Part shown: positions 7,249 through 14,234 of the stretch, piece after piece
Layout of the letters: the number at the start of each line of letters is the position of its first letter
Position numbering within the stretch: the first letter of the stretch is position 1
NCBI GenBank assembly: GCA_030671565.1
Contig: DAOVIC010000022.1
Location: 1 to 14,991 of the forward strand
Source: Anaerohalosphaeraceae bacterium
GTDB taxonomy: Bacteria > Planctomycetota > Phycisphaerae > Sedimentisphaerales > Anaerohalosphaeraceae
Direction of reading: 5' to 3'
Length of the DNA: 14,991 nt
Translations under genes and position numbers: made by a program
Notes under the pieces: generated by a model
What the model saw: only the letters and a program-made list of their open reading frames with translations
What the model was told of the DNA's origin: nothing
Database searches by the model: none

Positions 7249-7407
7249 GTGCTTTGTCCCCTGTAAAATTCTGGATTCAGCGCCAGCTCAATTAGTCAGC
7301 CGCAAGGCCAGCGAAGCAGGTAATGTTGTAACATTGCCGATGGAGCCGAACACAGCGGATGGCTGATTGCAGCAAGCTGATCCTGATTTTTATCAGGGAC
7401 ACAGTAC
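7249..7407. repeat. 159-bp palindromic MITE-like element with imperfect terminal inverted repeats
   Basis: The left end (GTGCTTTGTCCCCTG...) and the reverse complement of the right end (GTACTGTGTCCCTG...) match along about 33 bases with a few mismatches and single-base gaps; both run on to GGAT(T)CAGC. The element is flanked by TA on each side (7247-7248 and 7408-7409), the duplication expected of Tc1/mariner/IS630-type transposition. Inside, CAGCT and TCAGCC pair with GGCTGA and AGCTG further along. The centre (7319-7338) is a tight hairpin, GGTAATGT/ACATTGCC with a TGTA loop. The whole element can fold into one branched hairpin. It has no coding capacity, so it would need a transposase from elsewhere. 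Copy number cannot be judged from one window; a palindromic regulatory RNA or 3'-end structure is the alternative. Confidence 0.65.
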
Positions 7408-8525
7408 TAATGCGCCATTACGCTCGAAATACGGAAAACAGGCAGCAGCAAGGCGATCGCTATCGTTCCAATTACACCACCCATGATAATGATCATAATA
7501 GGTTCGATCAATGAAGTAGCCGTCTTGATCGAAACCTGAAGTTTTTTCTCATAAAACAAAGAAACCTTATCGCATACATCCGCAAGATGTCCGCTTTTCT
7601 CGCCCGCACGAAGCATCTGGATGATACCGGGAGCAACAAGTTCACTGTAAGGAGCAAGAAGGATAGAATCGGAAAGCTGGTATCCATCCCGGATTTTCGC
7701 ATCGGTCACGGACCACAAACGATTGAAATAGTAATTCCCGCATGACATCTTCATCACTTCAAGAGTATCAAGAAGGCTAACACCGGTTTTGATCATCGTA
7801 GACATTATACGCATACTTCGAGTCAGAACCGAATCGATGAACATACCGCCGAATACTGGAAGATGAATCTGGCACCAGTCCGTGGACTTCTGACCAGACA
7901 CCGTCTGTCGCCAGTAATACATACCAAACCCGCCAGCTAACAGCATCGTCATCACTATCGTCATTATTTTCGCATCACCAAGAATCGTGCTAAAACTCAC
8001 AAGAACCTGAGTCAACTTGGGAAGAGCTGCACCCTTGGCATTATAGATCGACGCAAACCTGGGAAGAACAAAAAACATCAAAGAACCGGTCGCCGCCACT
8101 GACATCAAAAGCATTACAAGTGGATAGATCATCGCACCCTTAACACGCTTGCGAGTCTCAGCGTCCGCTGTAAGGTAACCGCTGAGAACCTCAAGCATCT
8201 CGGACATCTTACCAGACGCCTCAGACGCACATACCATACTTATAAACATCGTACCGAAAACCTTAGGATACCTTGTCAATGCGCCCGAAAAACTGTCACC
8301 GCTTGTAATTCTGTTAGCGATATCTTCAAGAACCTCCTTGAAAACACCAGGGTTACATTGACTCGATATCGCCTCAAGTGCTTCGCTCAAAACAACTCCG
8401 CTATCAAGCATCACGGACAACTGAGTTGCGAACGATATTAATTCGTCGCTCTTAACTCTACGATTCAGCTTGTTCTTTACCGTATCTTCCTGCATCGCAA
8501 ACATTGTCGGCTGTGCCAATGTCAT
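7407..8525 (-). CDS. gspF: GspF/PilC-type inner-membrane platform protein of a type II secretion or type IV pilus system
   Basis: The 372-residue protein has the two repeated T2SF domains of this family (about residues 25-150 and 225-350). LISFATQLSVMLDSGVVLSEAL begins the first and RIMSTMIKTGVSLLDTLEVM the second. Three hydrophobic segments are seen, near 130-152, 187-204 and the conserved C-terminal EPIMIIIMGGVIGTIAIALL. GspF/PilC sits in the inner membrane and couples the cytoplasmic ATPase to pseudopilus or pilus assembly. ATG 8525 follows TGGAG at good spacing and lies 12 bases after the gspE stop, so the two are surely co-transcribed. The product ends LPVFRISSVMAH, close to the natural family end; its TAG stop shares its TA with the edge of the palindromic element. 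No pseudopilin, secretin or prepilin peptidase gene lies in the window, so secretion versus pilus cannot be decided. Confidence 0.9.
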   Translation of the reverse strand: MTLAQPTMFAMQEDTVKNKLNRRVKSDELISFATQLSVMLDSGVVLSEALEAISSQCNPGVFKEVLEDIANRITSGDSFSGALTRYPKVFGTMFISMVCASEASGKMSEMLEVLSGYLTADAETRKRVKGAMIYPLVMLLMSVAATGSLMFFVLPRFASIYNAKGAALPKLTQVLVSFSTILGDAKIMTIVMTMLLAGGFGMYYWRQTVSGQKSTDWCQIHLPVFGGMFIDSVLTRSMRIMSTMIKTGVSLLDTLEVMKMSCGNYYFNRLWSVTDAKIRDGYQLSDSILLAPYSELVAPGIIQMLRAGEKSGHLADVCDKVSLFYEKKLQVSIKTATSLIEPIMIIIMGGVIGTIAIALLLPVFRISSVMAH

Positions 8526-8537
8526 AATATCTCCAGT

Positions 8538-10250
8538 CTAAACGCTATTTACTCGCAATATCTCTTCCATCGTAGTTATACCGGCTTTAACTTTCTCAAC
8601 TCCGTCCAAATGAAGCGGAAGCATTCCGTTATCGATCGCCATTTTACGAAGCTTTTTTATAGTAACACCTTCAGTTATCGCATCCAGCACCGTCTCGTTG
8701 GGAAGAAACATCTCATGGATCGCGATACGACCGATGTAGCCCGTGTTCCTGCACTTCCTGCATCCAACTCCGCGATAGTATTTAGGAATTTCGACTTTCC
8801 AACGCTCAGACAAACGCTTGATATTGCTTGGCGGCTCGTACTCGTCCTTGCAACTCGGACATATCTTACGAACAAGACGCTGAGCGATAACAGCTATCAA
8901 AGATGCGCTTATAAGGTATGGCGCAACTCCAAGATCAGTAAGTCGTGTAACAGCTCCGGGGGCATCGTTGGTATGAAGTGTAGAAAGAACAAGATGACCC
9001 GTCAATGCCGCCTGAACCGCAATCGAAGCCGTCTCATTGTCACGTATCTCACCGACCATTATAACATCTGGGTCCTGACGAAGCAGACTTCTAAGAGCCG
9101 TAGAAAAATCGAATCCCGCAGAATCCTGAACCTGGAACTGGTTGATGCCGCTGATATTACACTCAACAGGATCCTCAACTGTACATATATTTATCTGTTC
9201 GTTGTTTATCTCCGCAAGACCGCCGTAAAGCGTCGTATTCTTACCAGAACCGGTAGGACCGGTCACAAGAACTATACCGTTAGGAGCGCTTATCTTCTCT
9301 TTGAACAACTGAAGATTATCATAGCTAAAACCCAGTGACTCAAGACTTACAAGCATCTTATGGGCATCGATTATACGAATCACAACCTTTTCTCCGTGAT
9401 TACCAGGAGTCACTGAAACACGAAGGTCGATGGAACGACCCTCCATCAATACATGGATACCTCCGTCCTGAGGAAGACGACGCTGGGCAATATCAAGTTC
9501 CGCCATGATCTTAATTCTCGATACGATAGCAGCATGCATCTGAAAAGGCGGTTTCATCTTCTCGTAAAGATGACCGTCAACACGATAGCGAACACGAAGA
9601 CGCTTGTCGTCCGGCTCGATATGAATATCACTGGCATTCTCATGAACAGCACTATAGATCAGATAATTAACCAGCTTGACGATGGGAGACTGACCGGCAA
9701 CCTCTTCAAGATCGCCGATATCTTCGGTTACACTTTCAATTAATGAAAAATCGTCCAGCGAAGTATCTTCGATTATATCATCGATCACAAACACATTCGC
9801 CGCAGGCATATATGTCTGAAGCGTAGCCTTGATCTCTTTCACTGACGCACAGACTATCTGAACTTTACAATTGCTCAACCGCTCTATCTCATCGATCAGA
9901 TAAACATTTGACGGTTCGCTCAAAGCAACGGTAAGAACTTTGTTTACATTGAACAAAGGAAGAACCATATGCTCTTCAAGAAATTCACGCGGAAGAACTT
10001 CTGTAACCTGAGGATCACATATCTTCGGAGTTATCTGCGCATAAGGAACACCGTAAGCTTCCGCAAGAGCCGACGCTATCTGAGCCTCAGAACAGAACGA
10101 AAGGTCTACGAAAACCTCGCCCAAAAGCCGGTTATGACCGCCCCTTCGCTGCTCTTCAAGTGCCACATCTATCTGATCGGCGGTAATAATTCCACGCTCA
10201 AGCAGAACCTGACCGAGCTGCAATTTATTACTAGTAGCTACACTCGCCAT
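8538..10250 (-). CDS. gspE: GspE/PilB-type assembly ATPase with MshEN-like N-terminal domain and Walker A Asn
   Basis: The 570-residue ATPase powers pseudopilin or pilin assembly as a cytoplasmic hexamer. An MshEN-like domain spans about 1-148: LGQVLLERGIITADQI, then RLLGEVFVDLSFCSEAQI. This is a fold known to bind c-di-GMP in related ATPases, though the usual first Arg is Gln here. The linker and N2 domain follow, with SDIHIEP (207-213). The catalytic domain has Walker A GPTGSGKN (331-338), an Asp box CTVEDPVE (356-363), Walker B DPDVIMVGE (393-401) and a His box LSTLHTNDA. A zinc-type pair of CxxC motifs lies at 464-467 and 497-500. The last Walker A residue is Asn (AAT codon) where Ser or Thr normally binds magnesium. 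ATG 10250 follows TGAGG by five bases. It heads gspE-gspF, 105 bases after the STAS gene. Confidence 0.93.
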   Translation of the reverse strand: MASVATSNKLQLGQVLLERGIITADQIDVALEEQRRGGHNRLLGEVFVDLSFCSEAQIASALAEAYGVPYAQITPKICDPQVTEVLPREFLEEHMVLPLFNVNKVLTVALSEPSNVYLIDEIERLSNCKVQIVCASVKEIKATLQTYMPAANVFVIDDIIEDTSLDDFSLIESVTEDIGDLEEVAGQSPIVKLVNYLIYSAVHENASDIHIEPDDKRLRVRYRVDGHLYEKMKPPFQMHAAIVSRIKIMAELDIAQRRLPQDGGIHVLMEGRSIDLRVSVTPGNHGEKVVIRIIDAHKMLVSLESLGFSYDNLQLFKEKISAPNGIVLVTGPTGSGKNTTLYGGLAEINNEQINICTVEDPVECNISGINQFQVQDSAGFDFSTALRSLLRQDPDVIMVGEIRDNETASIAVQAALTGHLVLSTLHTNDAPGAVTRLTDLGVAPYLISASLIAVIAQRLVRKICPSCKDEYEPPSNIKRLSERWKVEIPKYYRGVGCRKCRNTGYIGRIAIHEMFLPNETVLDAITEGVTIKKLRKMAIDNGMLPLHLDGVEKVKAGITTMEEILRVNSV

Positions 10251-10314
10251 GAAAACCTCATATCACCAATAAAAATAATCCCAAAAAATCAAAACAGCCT
10301 CGCCGAAGATAAAT

Positions 10315-10349
10315 CCACCGCTACTGCCGATTACCTTCTGCCTACCGCC
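10315..10349 (-). repeat. G-rich tract in the STAS-gspE gap
   Basis: On the minus strand this 35-base segment consists of short GG runs (GGCGG, AGG, AAGG, TCGG, GCGGTGG) separated by two to seven bases, with a loose GGYAG repeat. It could form a two-layer G-quadruplex in the mRNA or just be low-complexity sequence. Nearby, AAAACAG and CTGTTTT (followed by GATTTTTT) could close a loose hairpin around it. No clear promoter for gspE was found in the gap. Confidence 0.25.
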
Positions 10350-10355
10350 TGTTTT

Positions 10356-10691
10356 TTACACAAAACTCTTTACCGCTTCCGCCAGTTCCTCATAAGTGTC
10401 CAACTGATTTTCTAAACGGGTTACAACAAATATCTTCTGGCAATTTTCATCAAGTCCCGCAAGTTTCAACTGGCAGTTCTTGCTATTGCATTCATCGCGA
10501 AGCAAAAGCAACTCCTCAAGCCCAAGGCTGTCGATAAAACCCACTTTCGACATATCAAGAACTATACCGCCGGGATTTCCGGACATCGTTTCGGCGATCG
10601 AGTCTTTAAATTGCTGAACATACTCCGTAACCAGCTCGCCCTGAAGCTCGGCAACTGTCACATTGTTATAATTCTGTGTTTTTATCTTCAT
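10356..10691 (-). CDS. STAS-domain protein (anti-sigma-factor-antagonist-like)
   Basis: The 111-residue protein is a single STAS domain. It opens with a beta strand-rich half (VTVAELQGELV) and has the family signature VGFIDSLGLEELLLL at about 50-64. Ser55 follows the conserved Asp and stands where SpoIIAA and RsbV are phosphorylated. Family members switch between partners according to phosphorylation by an RsbW/SpoIIAB-type kinase and removal of phosphate by a PP2C-type phosphatase. Neither partner is in this window, so its target is unknown; it may act on a sigma-regulation pathway or on the neighbouring signalling proteins. The start ATG overlaps the stop of the HD-GYP gene (ATGA, 4 bases), which points to translational coupling and a matched dose of the two products. 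Confidence 0.87.
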   Translation of the reverse strand: MKIKTQNYNNVTVAELQGELVTEYVQQFKDSIAETMSGNPGGIVLDMSKVGFIDSLGLEELLLLRDECNSKNCQLKLAGLDENCQKIFVVTRLENQLDTYEELAEAVKSFV

Positions 10692-12325
10692 CGTATCAAC
10701 GTCCCAACTGCCCTGGAACCGTATTCGTCAAAATTACTGTAGTCCCAACGCTCTATAAAACCATCCTGGATCACGCTCCAAAGCTTCTTGATGTCGCTAT
10801 TTAAAAATACCTCACCTATCTCACGGTTGAACTGAGTACCAAGACCGCTCTCTATCTCGCCTATCGCACGATCGATACTCATCGCATCGCGATATACTCG
10901 ACGGGATGTCATAGCGTCAAAAGAATCCGCAAGACTGACTATCTTGCCTATCAAAGGTATCTGCTTGTCTGTCAAACCTTCCGGATAACCTTTACCATCG
11001 CTTCGTTCATGATGATAAAGAATTCCCGGAACGATGTCCTTCATCTGCTTAATATCTGCCAGTATCCCAGCACCGATACGAGGATGAGACATTATCTGAG
11101 AACGCTCTTTGTCGTTCAGCTTACCGTTCTTACAAAGTACCGATTCGCTTATCCCGATCTTACCGACATCATGCAGCAGACCAGCAAGATATATCCTATG
11201 TACCTGATCCTCATCCACCGAATGAGTCTCAGCAAGTCGCTCCGCTATCCATCGCGATATAAACGCCACTCTTTCGGAATGACCGCGAGTATATGGATCC
11301 TTCGCGTCGATACTATTTGTCAATGCCTTCAACGAACCGATGAAAAGTCCCTTAAGCTCACTGAACAAACGATTGTTCTCGGCAAAGATCGCACACTGAT
11401 TTGCAACAGAATTAAAAAGCTTCACTTCGATACTGTCAAAATCAGGCTTATCGACTATGTTCGTCGCGACCATCATACCGACCATACGATCAGAACCCTG
11501 CAGCGGAACCGCGAGTATATTACGAACGCCTTCGGGCCAGCTGTACTTAAACGGAGAATCGACCATACTGTCAAGCAAAGCCTCTTTACCAAGACCCAAC
11601 TCTTCCATCAGGTGCATCTGAAGAATATCCGCCATATTAAGATCGATCGCGATAAGACCGGAACCGGCAGCCAACGCCAGTGAATCCTCAACGTCCTCCA
11701 CTTCCTTTATAAGGAAGATCGTTATTCCTTCGACATCGACCAGTTGAGTGATCTGGTCGCAAGCCAGCTGAAGGTAAGTCGCATTCGATTGCGTCACCTT
11801 CATATTGGTGCTCATATTGTACAGCAACGCCAATTCCTCATAAGTCTGCGCAAGTTCAGAGCCTACCTTCTCGATCTGGCTCATACTCCTGTCTTCGTGA
11901 GTAAACTGAGCTGCAAACATCTCAACCAGCTCAACCATACAATCTATCGCACTGGGATCTGCTTTCGACACATCCGACACTACCCCACCGGGATAATCGC
12001 AGATCACGCCCTCGTCCGCCTTACCATTACAGCGAACCGCAATAGTTCCGACAACACGCTCTCCGTCACTTAGGCTGCGTACCAGCAAACTCCCCGAAGG
12101 ACCAAACCGCCCAACTTTATTCGACATATCCCGAAGAACCTTATCCGAATAATTCCAGGCCGCGATAACCTCTACGTCATCTCGCTCTTCATAACACTCT
12201 AAAATGCACTGACCTTCGCCATCGACAACGATAAGATCGTTACCCAATGCATTGACCTTGACCCCAAATTTCTTCAGGCAGTTCATCTGCGTAGTAGAAA
12301 GCGTCTCTGTGATTACAGTATTCAT
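10688..12325 (-). CDS. GAF/HD-GYP protein, probable c-di-GMP phosphodiesterase
   Basis: The 545-residue protein has three parts. Residues 1 to about 145 form a region I do not recognise, possibly a PAS- or GAF-like sensor. A GAF domain lies at about 165-315, and an HD-GYP domain at about 330-500. The catalytic part keeps the expected metal ligands: His349 (RGHSERV), His385-Asp386 (LHDVGKIG), His414 (MSHPRIG), His438-His439 and Asp469. It also keeps the GYP motif in SDGKGYPEGL (446-448). Such enzymes hydrolyse the second messenger c-di-GMP. No membrane segment is seen, so it should be cytoplasmic. It starts 36 bases after the response regulator stop and overlaps the STAS gene. The ribosome binding site is weak. 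Its input is probably the upstream kinase and regulator, since it carries no receiver of its own; this is inferred from gene order. Confidence 0.92.
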   Translation of the reverse strand: MNTVITETLSTTQMNCLKKFGVKVNALGNDLIVVDGEGQCILECYEERDDVEVIAAWNYSDKVLRDMSNKVGRFGPSGSLLVRSLSDGERVVGTIAVRCNGKADEGVICDYPGGVVSDVSKADPSAIDCMVELVEMFAAQFTHEDRSMSQIEKVGSELAQTYEELALLYNMSTNMKVTQSNATYLQLACDQITQLVDVEGITIFLIKEVEDVEDSLALAAGSGLIAIDLNMADILQMHLMEELGLGKEALLDSMVDSPFKYSWPEGVRNILAVPLQGSDRMVGMMVATNIVDKPDFDSIEVKLFNSVANQCAIFAENNRLFSELKGLFIGSLKALTNSIDAKDPYTRGHSERVAFISRWIAERLAETHSVDEDQVHRIYLAGLLHDVGKIGISESVLCKNGKLNDKERSQIMSHPRIGAGILADIKQMKDIVPGILYHHERSDGKGYPEGLTDKQIPLIGKIVSLADSFDAMTSRRVYRDAMSIDRAIGEIESGLGTQFNREIGEVFLNSDIKKLWSVIQDGFIERWDYSNFDEYGSRAVGTLIR

Positions 12326-12361
12326 TAGTTGTAAGCCTTATTCTCTCGTGTTGATAAAAAA

Positions 12362-12745
12362 TTAACCTACCGCAACAGTCTCTAAGGTCTCTTCAATAGT
12401 CTTAAGCACTTCTCTGGGACTGAAAGGCTTGCTCAGAGATGCAGATATATTCAAAGCTTCTCGCTGCTCTTCCTCGATCGCAAAACCACGAGCAGTCAGC
12501 ATAATAACAGGGATATCTTGAGTCGATTCCTGCTTGCGAAGATTCTCCACCATCTCAAGACCCGTCATCACAGGCATTTGAAAATCCGTAATAATTACAT
12601 CAGGCTCGATTTCACCGGCCAGCTCAAGACCAATCGCTCCATTCTCTGCCGTCGTAACATCGAAACCATTGTTCCGTAGCTTAATCGCGACAACCTGAAC
12701 AATATGGATCTCGTCATCTACTACTAATGCTTTTCTTTGTGCCAT
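12362..12745 (-). CDS. Single-domain response regulator (CheY-like receiver)
   Basis: The 127-residue protein is one receiver domain with no output domain. All key residues are present: the acidic pair in VVDDE (Asp10-Asp11), the phospho-accepting Asp54 in DVIITDFQMP, Thr84 in IMLTARG, and Lys106 in SLSKPFSP. It should take phosphate from a histidine kinase and signal by protein contact, as CheY or Spo0F do. The kinase gene lies directly upstream with a 15-base gap and is the obvious partner. The HD-GYP gene downstream is the likely place where the signal goes next. ATG 12745 follows CGGAG by seven to eight bases. Its intact site contrasts with the degenerate receiver of the sigma-54 activator in this same window. 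Confidence 0.95.
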   Translation of the reverse strand: MAQRKALVVDDEIHIVQVVAIKLRNNGFDVTTAENGAIGLELAGEIEPDVIITDFQMPVMTGLEMVENLRKQESTQDIPVIMLTARGFAIEEEQREALNISASLSKPFSPREVLKTIEETLETVAVG

Positions 12746-12760
12746 GTCAAAACTCCGATT

Positions 12761-14221
12761 TTAGTTACTAACTTTTTCCGCATGCTCTAATGCAAGCGGC
12801 ATATTAAATCCAAACGTACTGCCTTCTCCGACCTTACTTGTAACAAAAACCTCACCATCGTGAACCTTCTCCACGATCTGCTTAACCAGGTTAAGACCCA
12901 GACCGGTACCCTTGGCAACTTTCTTATTCGCCTCAACCCGGAAAAATTTATCAAACACATGCCCAACGTCATCGGCTGGAATACCGACACCTGTATCGGA
13001 AACCTTAACGCAGATATGCTTATCACTCTCATTCACTTCGCTCTCAACCGTTATATGACCGCCTTCAGGCGTATATTTAACCGCGTTGCTCAACAGATTT
13101 ATAACCACCTGCGAAACCATATCCTTATCGGCATTTACCTGATCGCAAATGATCGGTGCAGGAACCGTAACCGTGATATTCTTCTCCTTCGCATAACTTT
13201 CGATCATCTTGGAAGATTCCTGTATCAGGATCGCCATACTAAATGCCTTCTTATCAACTTTGATAAGACCGGACTCAATGCGGGAAATATTCAATATCTC
13301 CTCGATAAGCCTGTTAAGACGCTGTGCCTGGCTCTGGATAATCTTGCAAAAATCTACAACCGTATCCTGATCCTCAGCCTCTCCATCAACCAGCATCTCA
13401 GCATAAGCATTGATAGAAGCAAGAGGGGTCTTCAGCTCGTGAGAAACATGACTTACAAAATCGTTCTTCATACGCGAGATCTCTTTCTCACGAGTTATGT
13501 CATGAAGTATCGCTACAACTCCGCTGACTTCCCCATCCTCGTCCTTCACACACGATATCACACAATCGAATGTCAGCATCTCGCCATCACGCTCGACGTT
13601 TATATCGTGCTTGACATGAGGCTGTTTACTCTTACTGCTCTGATGCATGATCGAAACAAATTTACTGTCTGAAATAACTTCAGAAAGTGGAGCCATACTC
13701 AACTCATCGAACTGGAAATCAAACAAATGCTCAGATGCCGAATTCGCCATAATAAGACGATCGAATGCGTCGATCACAACAACCGCATCGTTGATGCTGT
13801 AAAGAATTGATTCGGTATTCTTCTTCTCACGACGAAGCAGCTGAAGCTGTAGATTAAAATCCATCGCCTGTTTCGAAAGCTCCTCCGTCTTCTTTTCCGC
13901 GTCCTGACTGAACTTGCGGATAGATTCAAGCAATGGCAGCAACGCTTTCGCCGCTCCGGCATAAGCCTCTTCCGGCTTATTGTCGTTTAGCTTCCGCGTT
14001 ATCACTTTCAGCGATGTTATCGTACCTGACCAACTGCACGCAAGGCTCGAAAGAACAACAAGACTCCCAAGACCGGTACACGTCCCGAAAACAACACTCA
14101 CATTTATGTCCGTAACAAGCGACACAATATGCGACATCAGGCTGCAAGCAGCAAGAACCACAACAATTATGATCAACATTTTATTATAACGCAAATCGAC
14201 TTTCCCTTGCTTCAACTTCAT
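12761..14221 (-). CDS. Membrane PAS-domain sensor histidine kinase
   Basis: The 486-residue kinase begins with a short basic segment and two hydrophobic stretches (about 15-36 and 41-63) separated by only a few residues, so it has almost no outside loop and may sense within the membrane or cytoplasm. A helical, coiled-coil-like section (about 95-137) leads to a PAS domain (about 138-245, ILYSINDAVVVID). The HisKA domain has the phospho-accepting His261 in SHELKTPLASI. The HATPase domain has an N box with Asn379 (NLLSNAVKYTPE), G1 SDTGVGIP (408-415), an F box FDKFFRVE and G2 KGTGLGLNLV. All catalytic motifs are intact. The frame is open to 14263, but ATG 14221 follows AGAGGTG at ideal spacing and clears the TPR stop by 13 bases, so that start was chosen. 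The response regulator directly downstream is its likely partner. Confidence 0.92.
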   Translation of the reverse strand: MKLKQGKVDLRYNKMLIIIVVVLAACSLMSHIVSLVTDINVSVVFGTCTGLGSLVVLSSLACSWSGTITSLKVITRKLNDNKPEEAYAGAAKALLPLLESIRKFSQDAEKKTEELSKQAMDFNLQLQLLRREKKNTESILYSINDAVVVIDAFDRLIMANSASEHLFDFQFDELSMAPLSEVISDSKFVSIMHQSSKSKQPHVKHDINVERDGEMLTFDCVISCVKDEDGEVSGVVAILHDITREKEISRMKNDFVSHVSHELKTPLASINAYAEMLVDGEAEDQDTVVDFCKIIQSQAQRLNRLIEEILNISRIESGLIKVDKKAFSMAILIQESSKMIESYAKEKNITVTVPAPIICDQVNADKDMVSQVVINLLSNAVKYTPEGGHITVESEVNESDKHICVKVSDTGVGIPADDVGHVFDKFFRVEANKKVAKGTGLGLNLVKQIVEKVHDGEVFVTSKVGEGSTFGFNMPLALEHAEKVSN

Positions 14222-14234
14222 TGAACACCTCTTT

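Noticed and set aside
7382..7398. CCTGAT/ATCAGG hairpin as a gspF terminator
   Set aside because: It has no T-run on either side on the minus strand and forms part of the terminal repeat of the palindromic element.
8610..9338. 242-codon open frame on the plus strand, opposite gspE
   Set aside because: It is antisense to the conserved ATPase core, with a basic, low-information translation.
12860..13672. 270-codon open frame on the plus strand, opposite the histidine kinase gene
   Set aside because: It is antisense to intact HisKA and HATPase coding sequence and its translation looks like no known protein.
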